13,076 bases of DNA from assembly GCA_001917735.1 (NCBI GenBank), contig MNEO01000062.1, positions 1 to 13,076 of the forward strand. Direction: 5' to 3'. Shown piece by piece: positions 1 through 6,189 of this stretch. This DNA comes from Chloroflexi bacterium 13_1_40CM_68_21 (GTDB taxonomy: Bacteria; Chloroflexota; Limnocylindria; P2-11E). The notes beneath the pieces are model-generated. The model saw only the letters and a list, made by a program, of their open reading frames with translations, did no database searches and was not told where the DNA came from. The position numbers were made by a program, and so were the translations under genes. How positions within the stretch are numbered: position 1 is the first letter of the stretch; every line of letters begins with the position of its first letter.

Positions 1-115
1 CTGCTGGGCGGACCTCCTCTTCGTCGACGGCGATCCGATCAAGGACCTCGGCGTGCTCATGACGCCAAAGGGCGTGTATGTGCGAGGTGTGGCTTCCGCG
101 CCAACTTCATCGTGA
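1..115 (+). CDS. Amidohydrolase family protein, C-terminal fragment (5' end outside window)
   Basis: The first complete codon is at base 2 and the frame ends with TGA at 113-115. The 37 visible residues contain ADLLFVDGDPIKDLGVL, which matches the C-terminal strand of metal-dependent amidohydrolases of the imidazolonepropionase/prolidase type, where the usual form is ADLxxVDGDPLxDIxxL. All metal ligands and the catalytic core lie upstream of the window, so substrate and activity cannot be judged. The tail after the motif (MTPKGVYVRGVASAPTSS) is only loosely like the usual closing strand. The gene runs toward the minus-strand DUF2652 gene, 73 bp away, and no convincing terminator hairpin with a T-run is seen between them. 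Confidence 0.72.
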   Translation, partial: CWADLLFVDGDPIKDLGVLMTPKGVYVRGVASAPTSS

Positions 116-188
116 TCGGCGCGGCGTCCGCCGAAGATCTGGACACGCTTCGTCGAGGAGTGCCCGTCGAGTCCACCGGTGGTGGCGG

Positions 189-1241
189 TCACAGTGTGTT
201 GGGTGCGGTCAGCTCACGAAGCACGTCGCGAACGCCGTCGAGCATGCCCGGCGCGAGCTCATCCAGGAACAGCAGCGCCGCGCCTGAATCGACGTCGTCA
301 TCCTCGGGCCATCCGATCCAGCAGTCCCAGTGAGTGCTGGCGTCCCCGAGCGGCCGGAGCCGATCGGTCATGTACGCCACGGGCACGCCAGGGAATGCAG
401 TGCGCACGGTCATCTCGCGCGGCGGCTCGGCGCTGACTATGCGAAACGACGACGATCGACCATCACCATGGTGGCAGTGGAACTCGCCGCCGACATAGGT
501 GCCGCGGGCACCCGGGGCGACGAATGCGACACGGTCCGCGCCGAGGCGCCGCCGCATCACATTCGGGTCCGTCCAGAGTCGCCAGGCGACGTCGATCGGA
601 GCCGCGAGCTCCTCCTGTCGATGCCAGCGCGCGGTGCTTGCGTCGACCGAGATCATCGCTTCGCGCAGTGCCTCCGCTCGGACATCGGTGAGGTCGCGAT
701 ACGAACCCTCCACCACGCCGAGGTCATACGTCTGTGACAGGGCGATGAACCCCTGACGATCCTGCGGATTCCACCCCGCGAAGGTCGGCTCCGACACGTA
801 GACATACTCACGAAGGGGAACGGAGTTCTTTGTCAGGCGATGGACGAGATTTACATCCGCGCCGAAGAGCTGGACCCGATTGCCGATCTCTTGCCGCGTG
901 AACGATCCGCGATGTGCGAAGAACTTCAGGCCCAGATCGCCGACGCTCGCGCAGGCCTGGCAGGGGCAGGTCGTCGCGCTGGTGATATCCCGCACGCGGC
1001 GGTGGTACGCGCCGAAGCACTCTGTTATCCAGTTGAGAACGCGGCCGTCGAGATTTTCAGTGGTTGCGCAGATGGCGTCGCCCTCGAGTTGATCAATCGA
1101 AAGCCGACCTTCGAACGAGCGGTAGATCACGCTGAGCAGCTCGGCGAGGATCTCGACGGAGTGCTCTTGCTCCGTACCAGCGATGTACCGCGTGTAGCCC
1201 GAAATGTCGGCGATGACGAGGGTCCCCGTGACCTGGGGCAT
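189..1241 (-). CDS. DUF2652 nucleotide-cyclase-fold protein fused to a SRPBCC domain
   Basis: This 350-residue protein has two domains. Residues about 5-195 match DUF2652, a class III adenylate/guanylate cyclase-like fold. It opens with LVIADISGYT, has LEGDAI at 52-57 and GADVNLVHRL at 127-136. The two aspartates that bind metal in class III cyclases, D12 and D55, are both present. A TCPCQAC cluster at 91-97 is typical of DUF2652. Residues about 205-345 look like a SRPBCC/START-like ligand-binding domain (HRQEELAAPIDVAWRLWTDP onward). Cyclase activity of this family is not established to my knowledge; a ligand-gated signalling enzyme is inference. The start is chosen because the domain begins at residue 5. 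No Shine-Dalgarno is seen; a CATAAT box ends 8 nt before the ATG. It lies 54 bp downstream of the DUF255 gene and could be partly co-transcribed with it. Confidence 0.82.
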   Translation of the reverse strand: MPQVTGTLVIADISGYTRYIAGTEQEHSVEILAELLSVIYRSFEGRLSIDQLEGDAICATTENLDGRVLNWITECFGAYHRRVRDITSATTCPCQACASVGDLGLKFFAHRGSFTRQEIGNRVQLFGADVNLVHRLTKNSVPLREYVYVSEPTFAGWNPQDRQGFIALSQTYDLGVVEGSYRDLTDVRAEALREAMISVDASTARWHRQEELAAPIDVAWRLWTDPNVMRRRLGADRVAFVAPGARGTYVGGEFHCHHGDGRSSSFRIVSAEPPREMTVRTAFPGVPVAYMTDRLRPLGDASTHWDCWIGWPEDDDVDSGAALLFLDELAPGMLDGVRDVLRELTAPNTL

Positions 1242-1249
1242 TCACACAA

Positions 1250-1255
1250 ATTATG
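1250..1255 (-). promoter_or_regulatory. Candidate -10 box for the DUF2652 gene, implying a leaderless start
   Basis: Read on the minus strand, CATAAT matches the TATAAT consensus at five of six positions. It lies in the only AT-rich patch of the 54 bp gap and is 8 nt from the ATG at 1241. Transcription starting 6-8 nt downstream would give a leader of zero to two bases, and no ribosome-binding site is visible. The -35 region at 17 bp spacing (TTCTTC) is poor, so this is a candidate only. Confidence 0.35.
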
Positions 1256-1295
1256 GAACTTCTGGCATCGATGAAGAACGCGTGCCGGTCAGGTC

Positions 1296-3074
1296 TTAAT
1301 CCGCGCGGGCGTGACGTGCCGAGGCCTCCTCCAGCTGGTGAGCCAGCGATTCCTCTTCCGTGATCGGCGCGGAGCACACCGTCCCCACGCACACGTAGGC
1401 CGCCACGCGGTCGGCAGGGAAACCTAGCCGCGCGAGCGCCTCGGCGTCGCGGTCTGGTACGAGCCGATGGAGCGAGCGCGCGGGATCTGTCGACAGTCGT
1501 GCCCGCGCCCACAGAGCCGCGGCCGTCGCGTCATCGCTCGGTCCGACGACGGCCACGACGAGCGGTTCCGCGAGGGCGCGCGCGACGGCGTTCGCGTAGC
1601 TCGCCGCGAATTGTCCCCAGCCGCGGTACTCGCCGGCGAACGACCGCAGGGTTCGGAGCGCGAGCTCGCGCCACTCCTTTTCGCCGGTGAGCGCGGCTAG
1701 GCGCAAGAGGCCCTCGGCGGCGAGCGCATTTTCGTCGATCGGGCGCTCGCGCCTCGCGAGACGCCCTGGCTCGTGTGTCTTCTCCGGCGCATCGAAGAAG
1801 CCGCCGAGCTCGCGGTCCTCGAGCCGGTCGCGCATCCGCGACGCGGCGGCCAACGCGAAGTCGAGCGCCCCGCCGTGCTCGCCGGTTTCGTACCCATCGA
1901 GGAGGGCGTTCAGCCACGCCGCGATGTCCCCGAGCAGATCCGGGATCCGCGGCGCGGTCGCGCCGTCGACGTGGTGAAGAGAGCCATCGCGGATCAGGCG
2001 CTCCTGGACCGAGCGGAGAGCCGCACTGGCACGCTCCGAAAGGCGACCATCGTCGACCGCGAGCGACGCGGTGTAGTAGGCGGACGCGGCGAGGGCGTTC
2101 CAGCTCGCGTAGATCGTGGGATCCACGAAGGGCGCGCCGTGCTTCGTACGTTCGGCGGCGTCGAGCGTGTAGTAGTGCTCGTCGGCGTCCTGCGAGCCGG
2201 CGAACGCCTTAGCGTCATCACGCCAGAGCGTCGCGTCCATCCAGAGGACCACGTCGCGCACGACGCGGTCGTACCCGGCCGATGGGAACGAGCGGTGCGC
2301 TTCCGCGTAGATCGCGAGAAGCTCGGCGTTGTCCTCGAGCATCTTCTCGTAATGCGGGATCTCCCACTGCCGCGTGGTCGAGTAGCGGAAGAAACCGCCC
2401 TCGACGTGGTCGTGCATCCCGCCTCCCGCCATCGCGGCGAGGGTCTTGTGGAGCATCGTCGCGAGCTCGGGGTAGCCGAAGCGCCGGTGCTCGTCGAGCA
2501 GGAACCGAAGGATCTTGGGCTGCGGAAACTTCGGCTCGCGTCCGAAACCGCCGAACTGCGGGTCGTACTGGCCGCGCACCAGTGAGCCGACCGCGTCGAC
2601 GATCTCCCAGCTCAGGTCTCCAGCCTGCGGAGCGCGCGCCGCGCTCTCCTTCTCGCGGAGCTCCGCGACACGGTGAGCGAGCTCGGAGCGCTGCGTCGTC
2701 CAGACGTCGGCGACCTGGCTCAGATACGAGCGCATCGCTTCAGGAGGGATGTACGTGCCGCCGTGGACGATCTCGCCGTCCGGGGTGAGGAACGCGGTGG
2801 TCGGCCAGCCGCCCATGTTGTAGCGGCGGTTCACGTCGGGGCGCTCGTCGTTGTCGACGCGCACCGGCACGAAGCGTTCGTTGATGAGACGGATGACTTC
2901 AGGGTCGCTGTAGCTCGTCTCATCCATCACGTGACACCAGTGGCACCACACCGCGCTGATTGCAAGCAGCACCGGCTTGTCGGAGACCTGCGCCTCCTGG
3001 AACGCCTTCGCGCTCCACTCGCGCCAGCCGATCTCCGACGCGCGGTTCGGACGCGGCGAGAAACGGAACGTCAC
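1296..3074 (-). CDS. DUF255/YyaL-type thioredoxin-domain protein
   Basis: This 592-residue protein belongs to the DUF255 (YyaL, spermatogenesis-associated protein 20) family. The N-terminal thioredoxin-like domain has the redox pair C44-H-W-C47 within WCHWCHVM and the cis-proline turn GGWPTTAF at 88-95. An alpha/alpha-barrel part follows, with the family signatures GGFGREPKFPQP (175-186), GGGMHDHVEGGFFRYS (217-232) and PHYEKMLEDNA (240-250). The two C-terminal cysteines C562 and C567 are present. It is somewhat shorter than the roughly 650-700 residues usual for the family. The usual opening NPVDWYPW is replaced by a divergent NRASEIGWREWSAKAF. No signal peptide is seen, so it is probably cytoplasmic. 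Its biochemical role is unknown; protein thiol redox or sugar-epimerase-like functions have been suggested for relatives. The ATG overlaps the stop of the upstream VOC gene as ATGA, so the two are translationally coupled. Confidence 0.88.
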   Translation of the reverse strand: MTFRFSPRPNRASEIGWREWSAKAFQEAQVSDKPVLLAISAVWCHWCHVMDETSYSDPEVIRLINERFVPVRVDNDERPDVNRRYNMGGWPTTAFLTPDGEIVHGGTYIPPEAMRSYLSQVADVWTTQRSELAHRVAELREKESAARAPQAGDLSWEIVDAVGSLVRGQYDPQFGGFGREPKFPQPKILRFLLDEHRRFGYPELATMLHKTLAAMAGGGMHDHVEGGFFRYSTTRQWEIPHYEKMLEDNAELLAIYAEAHRSFPSAGYDRVVRDVVLWMDATLWRDDAKAFAGSQDADEHYYTLDAAERTKHGAPFVDPTIYASWNALAASAYYTASLAVDDGRLSERASAALRSVQERLIRDGSLHHVDGATAPRIPDLLGDIAAWLNALLDGYETGEHGGALDFALAAASRMRDRLEDRELGGFFDAPEKTHEPGRLARRERPIDENALAAEGLLRLAALTGEKEWRELALRTLRSFAGEYRGWGQFAASYANAVARALAEPLVVAVVGPSDDATAAALWARARLSTDPARSLHRLVPDRDAEALARLGFPADRVAAYVCVGTVCSAPITEEESLAHQLEEASARHARAD

Positions 3075-3436
3075 TGCGGTATTTCGTCCAGCTCGATCTT
3101 GTTGCCGAACGGATCGAAGACGTAGATGCGCCGCCAGCCCGGAATCGGATCCGCGTCCTCGAAGCGGGCGCCGGCGTCGCGGAGGCGCGAGGTGATCGCG
3201 CCGAGGTCGTCCACGCGGACGGCGAAGTGCCGGCGCGGGTGCAGAGCGAGCTCACTGTCGGCGGAAAGATGCACGTGCCCGGAGCCGGCCGCGTACCAGA
3301 TGCCCGGGCGGTCCTGCAACGTCGAGGGGCGTTCGATCTCCTCGAGACCGAGCGCGTCTCCGTAGAACCGCCGAGCGCGGGCTTCCTCACCAGGCGGATA
3401 GAACACCTGCGCGTGATGCAGCGAAATCCCCAACAA
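3071..3436 (-). CDS. VOC (glyoxalase/bleomycin-resistance fold) protein
   Basis: This 121-residue single VOC module has paired beta-alpha-beta-beta-beta repeats. Likely metal ligands are H8 (LHHAQVFYPPG), H70 (RRHFAVRVDD) and E115 (GNKIELDE), so the metal site looks intact, as in glyoxalase I and dioxygenase-like members. The closing FDPFGNKIELDE is a classic VOC signature. The substrate cannot be told. The only in-frame start is TTG at 3436-3434, with a second TTG directly after it; no ATG or GTG lies upstream in frame as far as the divergent iron-sulfur carrier gene. The stop overlaps the DUF255 start by 4 bp. The gene is divergent from the iron-sulfur carrier across 86 bp that probably holds both promoters. 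A TAGACT box at 3447-3442 on the minus strand is a weak -10 candidate. Confidence 0.85.
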   Translation of the reverse strand: MLGISLHHAQVFYPPGEEARARRFYGDALGLEEIERPSTLQDRPGIWYAAGSGHVHLSADSELALHPRRHFAVRVDDLGAITSRLRDAGARFEDADPIPGWRRIYVFDPFGNKIELDEIPQ

Positions 3437-3452
3437 CCCCGAGTCTAGGCCG

Positions 3453-3481
3453 CGAAAATGACCTACTTTTCGACGTTTTCG
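3453..3481. promoter_or_regulatory. Inverted and direct repeats in the divergent promoter region (candidate operator)
   Basis: CGAAAA at 3453-3458 and TTTTCG at 3467-3472 form a perfect 6 bp inverted repeat with an 8 nt spacer. A second TTTTCG copy lies at 3476-3481, 9 bp after the first. The cluster sits between the divergent VOC and iron-sulfur carrier genes, just upstream of the candidate -10 box of the latter, where an operator would be expected. No regulator is assigned; the repeats are short and could be chance. Confidence 0.35.
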
Positions 3482-3486
3482 TGGGT

Positions 3487-3492
3487 TATCAT
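3487..3492 (+). promoter_or_regulatory. Candidate -10 box for the iron-sulfur carrier operon
   Basis: TATCAT matches TATAAT at five of six positions and lies in a local AT-rich stretch. A start near 3499 would give a leader of about 24 nt that contains the strong ribosome-binding site at 3511. No good -35 hexamer is seen at 16-18 bp, so either an activator or a different sigma factor may be involved, or this is not the true promoter. Confidence 0.35.
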
Positions 3493-3510
3493 TTCTTGTG
3501 TAACGCGCAC

Positions 3511-3516
3511 GGAGGT
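3511..3516 (+). promoter_or_regulatory. Ribosome-binding site GGAGGT that fixes the TTG start at 3523
   Basis: GGAGGT lies 6 nt before an in-frame TTG at 3523. This is the best Shine-Dalgarno in the window. It argues against the longer reading from GTG at 3481, which has no ribosome-binding site and would overlap the candidate promoter. Confidence 0.7.
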
Positions 3517-3522
3517 GCCGAC

Positions 3523-3921
3523 TTGGCGATCGAGCAGAGCCCTACGACGACGGAGACCTCACTCGTGTCACTGACCGCGCGGGCGACGGACAAGCTCAAG
3601 GAGGTCCTCGCGAAGCAGGACCGCCGCGACCTCGCGCTGCGCGTCTACGTCACACCGGGTGGGTGCTCGGGCTTTTCTTATGGCATGACCTTCGCCGAGG
3701 GCACCGAAGAGGACGATGCGATCGTGGAGCAGGACGGCGTTCGCGTGGTCGTCGACCCGATGAGCGCGATGTACCTCAAGGGCTCGGAGATCGACTTCGT
3801 CGACGCTCTCATGGGCGGCGGGTTCGCGCTTCGCAACCCCAACGCGGTCTCGAGCTGCGGCTGCGGCCAGTCCTTCAAGACTGCGGACCAGTCCGGCACC
3901 GCGAAGGCCTGCTCGCACTAA
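3523..3921 (+). CDS. A-type iron-sulfur cluster carrier (IscA/ErpA/HesB family)
   Basis: This 132-residue protein, read from TTG 3523, has the HesB/IscA fold with the three conserved cysteines: C48 in PGGCSGFSYGM and the C112-G-C114 pair in SSCGCGQSF. Members receive and hand over 2Fe-2S or 4Fe-4S clusters during assembly in the cytoplasm. The core from SLTARATDKLKEVL to SCGCGQSF is complete. A short tail ending in KACSH adds a fourth cysteine (C130). TTG is chosen over GTG 3481 because of the GGAGGT site 6 nt upstream and because the extra 14 residues are unlike the family. It is the first gene of a run with a VOC gene and a nicotinamidase gene. Cluster supply is relevant to the iron-sulfur enzymes further right, but the sequence does not prove a dedicated link. 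Confidence 0.92.
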   Translation: MAIEQSPTTTETSLVSLTARATDKLKEVLAKQDRRDLALRVYVTPGGCSGFSYGMTFAEGTEEDDAIVEQDGVRVVVDPMSAMYLKGSEIDFVDALMGGGFALRNPNAVSSCGCGQSFKTADQSGTAKACSH

Positions 3922-4335
3922 ACGCCGACGGCTCGCGTCACCGGTCTCGGCGGAGTTTTCTTTCGCGCTCATGATCTAGACGCGCTCGCCGATTGGTACC
4001 GCACGCACCTCGGCCTCCCCGCCGGAGAAGCCGGCTGCACCGGCGCGGAGATCCGATGCCACGTGTTCCCGTGGCGCCAGCCCGACGATCCAGAACGTCC
4101 GGGCGCAACGGTGTGGTCGCTCTTCAAGCAGGACACGAAATACTTCGGCCCGGGCGAGCCGGCGTTCATGCTCAACTACCGGGTCGACGACCTCGACGCG
4201 ATCATCGCCAAGCTCCAGGCGGAAGGGGTTCACGTGGGTTCCGAGCGATCCCAGGATGAGAACGGCCGCTTCGCGTGGGTGACCGATCCGGAGGGGCATC
4301 GCATCGAGCTCTGGGAGCCGGCTCCGGGCCACTAA
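3922..4335 (+). CDS. VOC-family protein with no canonical start codon
   Basis: The frame runs directly on from the TAA stop (3919-3921) of the iron-sulfur carrier gene, in the same frame. It encodes a full VOC module: VTGLGGVFFRAHDLDALADW from codon 3937, NYRVDDLDAIIAKLQAEG in the middle, and DPEGHRIELWEP at the end. The family core starts at VTGLGGVFF, yet no ATG, GTG or TTG precedes it. The first codon after the stop is ACG, in the context TAAACG, one base from the common coupled form TAAATG. The first canonical start is GTG 4063, which would remove about 47 residues including the first beta-alpha-beta unit. Start at ACG, an assembly error, or a lost start codon are all possible. The usual first two histidine ligands are not evident, while E remains in IELWEP, so it may not bind metal. 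The nicotinamidase gene begins 2 nt after its stop. Confidence 0.7.
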   Translation, partial: TPTARVTGLGGVFFRAHDLDALADWYRTHLGLPAGEAGCTGAEIRCHVFPWRQPDDPERPGATVWSLFKQDTKYFGPGEPAFMLNYRVDDLDAIIAKLQAEGVHVGSERSQDENGRFAWVTDPEGHRIELWEPAPGH

Positions 4336-4337
4336 GG

Positions 4338-4859
4338 ATGAAGCGCGCGCTCGTCGTCGTCGACATGATCGAGGACTTCGTCCGCGAAGGCGGCGCGCTT
4401 TACTGCGGCCCTTCGATGGCACGGATCCTCCCCGTGATACAGCATGAGATCGCGCGCTCCCGCGACGCGAACGAACCGGTCGTCTATCTGACCGACAACC
4501 ACCTGCCCGGCGACGCGGAGTTCCAGATGTTTCCGCCGCACGCGCTCGTGGGCACCAAGGGAGCCGAGATCGTCCCCGAGCTCAAGCCCCAAAAGGACGA
4601 CGTCGTCATACCGAAGCGGCGGTATTCGGGCTTCTTCGGGACGGACCTCGACATCACCTTGCGGGAGCGCGGCGTGGACACGCTGCGCCTGGTCGGCGAT
4701 TGCACGAACATCTGCGTCCTCTATACCGCGGCCGACGCGCGCAACCTCGGCTACGCCGTCGAGGTCGTCGAGCGGGGCGTGACCTCATTCGATGAGGAAG
4801 CGCACCGCGACGCGTTGCGCGAGCTCGAAAAGACGCTCGGAGCGAAGATTCTGCGTTAG
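4338..4859 (+). CDS. pncA: Nicotinamidase / cysteine hydrolase of the isochorismatase fold
   Basis: This 173-residue protein most resembles nicotinamidases, which turn nicotinamide into nicotinate and ammonia in NAD salvage. The triad is D9 (VVVDMIEDF), K93 (PKRRYSGFFGTDLD) and C126 (TNICVLYTAADA). Metal ligands D53 and H55 (TDNHLPGD) and H68 (FPPHALVGTKGAE) are present. The fourth histidine of the Mycobacterium enzyme is not, as in some other bacterial forms. The ending LEKTLGAKIL is also typical. ATG 4338 is chosen because the beta strand ALVVVDM starts at once; an upstream ATG at 4275 lies inside the VOC gene. AAGG directly before the ATG is too close to be an ideal ribosome-binding site, so coupling to the VOC gene is likely. 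Its 3' end overlaps the convergent LysE gene by 4 bp. Another isochorismatase-like amidase is the main alternative. Confidence 0.85.
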   Translation: MKRALVVVDMIEDFVREGGALYCGPSMARILPVIQHEIARSRDANEPVVYLTDNHLPGDAEFQMFPPHALVGTKGAEIVPELKPQKDDVVIPKRRYSGFFGTDLDITLRERGVDTLRLVGDCTNICVLYTAADARNLGYAVEVVERGVTSFDEEAHRDALRELEKTLGAKILR

Positions 4860-5443
4860 CCGAGTGCGATGTGGGCCGCGAGCGCGAGGATGATCACACC
4901 GCTCGCGACTGCGGCGACGCGCTGCACGAGGGGTGTCAACCGCCCGTGGAGCATCGCGCCCGCGAACGCGAGGACCTCCTGCCAGGACAGTGACGACAGG
5001 AACGCCCCGGCAACGAACGCCGACCGCGAGGCGAGATCCGCGGAGACTTCCGGCAAGGCGACGGCGAGCGAGACGAAGTAGATGACGGTGGGCGGGTTCA
5101 GGAGTGTGAGCAAGAGAAAGATCGGGTACATCGGCCCGCGGATCTCACGGTCCACGACGCGCGCAGCCCGGAACATGCCCCGAATGGCGAGGTACGCGAG
5201 CACGATTGCGGCGACGATCCGCGTCACCGGTAGGAATGGTTCGAACACGCGACTCGCCGCAGCCCCGAACAGCATCGCGACCGATGCGTAGATCAGGTCC
5301 GCGGTCGCCGTACCCGCGCCCGCGGCCGCGGCGGCCCGGAACCCTTGGGCGACCCCGACCCTCAGGATCAAGATGGCGATCGGTCCGACGGGGATCGCGA
5401 TCGCATAGCCGGCGGCGACGCCGACGAGAAACGCGGCGACCAC
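4856..5443 (-). CDS. LysE/RhtB-type transporter
   Basis: This 195-residue inner-membrane protein has about six hydrophobic segments. LysE family marks include IPVGPIAILILRVGVAQGFRA at 17-37, GAGTATADLIYA at 42-53, a central charged loop RAARVVDREIRG (92-103), and TLLNPPTVIYF at 113-123, which fits the family TLxNPxxxxFF pattern. Relatives export amino acids or small metabolites by proton exchange; the substrate here is unknown. It starts at GTG 5443, overlapping the stop of the upstream AhpD-like gene by one base (TAGTG), so it is the last gene of the ligase-AhpD-LysE unit. That context suggests export of a pathway intermediate or toxic aromatic acid, but this is inference. Its end overlaps the convergent nicotinamidase gene by 4 bp. 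Confidence 0.88.
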   Translation of the reverse strand: MVAAFLVGVAAGYAIAIPVGPIAILILRVGVAQGFRAAAAAGAGTATADLIYASVAMLFGAAASRVFEPFLPVTRIVAAIVLAYLAIRGMFRAARVVDREIRGPMYPIFLLLTLLNPPTVIYFVSLAVALPEVSADLASRSAFVAGAFLSSLSWQEVLAFAGAMLHGRLTPLVQRVAAVASGVIILALAAHIALG

Positions 5444-6186
5444 TAGGCGGGGGCCGGCTCCAGCTGCAGCGCGGTGGAGAATGCGCAGTTCTTCGCGAAC
5501 ACGCTGATCACCGTCGTGGCCTCGAAGAGCTGCTCGTTGGTCATGCCGAGCTGGCGCAGCGCCTCGGCCCGATAGGTGATCGACAGGCGGGCGTCATTCA
5601 CAACGCTCGTCGCGTACGCGATGAGCTCCTTGTTGAGACGCGAGACCTCACCCTCGAGGACGGTCGCGACCTCGCGATCGAGGACGATCTTCGCGAACTT
5701 CGGGTCGGCGGCCATATACGTGAAGTAGCGCGGAACGCTTCCGAGCTTGTGCCGGACCTCGACCAGGATCGGGGTCGACGGGTCCTGTACGCGCATTGGC
5801 GCGACGTCGTTGAAGGCGGCGATCGCTCGCTCGAAGATGTTGATGCTCGTGACGTGAGCGATCGTGGCGACCAGCTCAACGATCTGACCGTCGTCGATCG
5901 CGTACTCGCGCTGCAGGCCGCGCGTGTGCGCGACGAGCTCGTACGGCGCCGAGAGGCTCGCCGCGACGGCGAGCGCGATCATCCGCTTCTGCTGATTGAG
6001 CAAGGTCCGCGTCGCCATCACGTGCGCGAGCTCCTGGTGGTTGACCATGAGGAGCGACGGCCGAAGGCCAAGGGCTCGGGTCGAGGGCGTCATCGCCGGG
6101 GCCTTCGAGAGCTCCCGGATCATGGCGTCCATCTTTCGGACCCCCTCGCTGTGCTGTGATTCCTCGGGCAGCTTGATGGTCGGCAT
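5443..6186 (-). CDS. Two-domain AhpD/carboxymuconolactone-decarboxylase-like protein without catalytic cysteines
   Basis: This 247-residue protein holds two AhpD-like helical units, about residues 40-125 and 145-240. In canonical members a CxxC pair with a histidine four residues on lies in the core helix. Here the first unit reads ASLSAPYELVAH, so CxxC is replaced by A80-P-Y-E83, although H87 stays. The second unit reads NDARLSITYR, with A199-R-L-S202 and Y205 in place of the histidine. The single cysteine C234 is outside these sites. Peroxidase or disulfide chemistry is therefore unlikely; a ligand-binding, decarboxylase-like or structural role is possible. GAGGG 8 nt upstream of the ATG is a good ribosome-binding site. 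The gene starts 3 bp after the stop of the aryl-CoA ligase and overlaps the LysE gene by one base, so all three are one operon. Confidence 0.8.
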   Translation of the reverse strand: MPTIKLPEESQHSEGVRKMDAMIRELSKAPAMTPSTRALGLRPSLLMVNHQELAHVMATRTLLNQQKRMIALAVAASLSAPYELVAHTRGLQREYAIDDGQIVELVATIAHVTSINIFERAIAAFNDVAPMRVQDPSTPILVEVRHKLGSVPRYFTYMAADPKFAKIVLDREVATVLEGEVSRLNKELIAYATSVVNDARLSITYRAEALRQLGMTNEQLFEATTVISVFAKNCAFSTALQLEPAPA

Positions 6187-6189
6187 CGC

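Noticed and set aside
116..188. Possible terminator between the convergent amidohydrolase and DUF2652 genes
   Set aside because: Only short palindromes (CCACCGGTGG at 173-182 and a 5 bp stem at 122-133) are present, without a T-run on either strand.
1773..2585. A 270-codon plus-strand open frame inside the DUF255 gene
   Set aside because: It is a shadow of a gene with clear family signatures on the other strand.
3481..3522. Longer N-terminus of the iron-sulfur carrier from GTG 3481
   Set aside because: It has no ribosome-binding site and overlaps the candidate promoter. TTG 3523 has GGAGGT at ideal spacing and matches family length.
4314..4325. Perfect 12 bp palindrome GGAGCCGGCTCC just before the nicotinamidase start
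   Set aside because: It falls in conserved VOC codons (WEPAP), has no loop or T-run, and such GC palindromes are expected by chance here.
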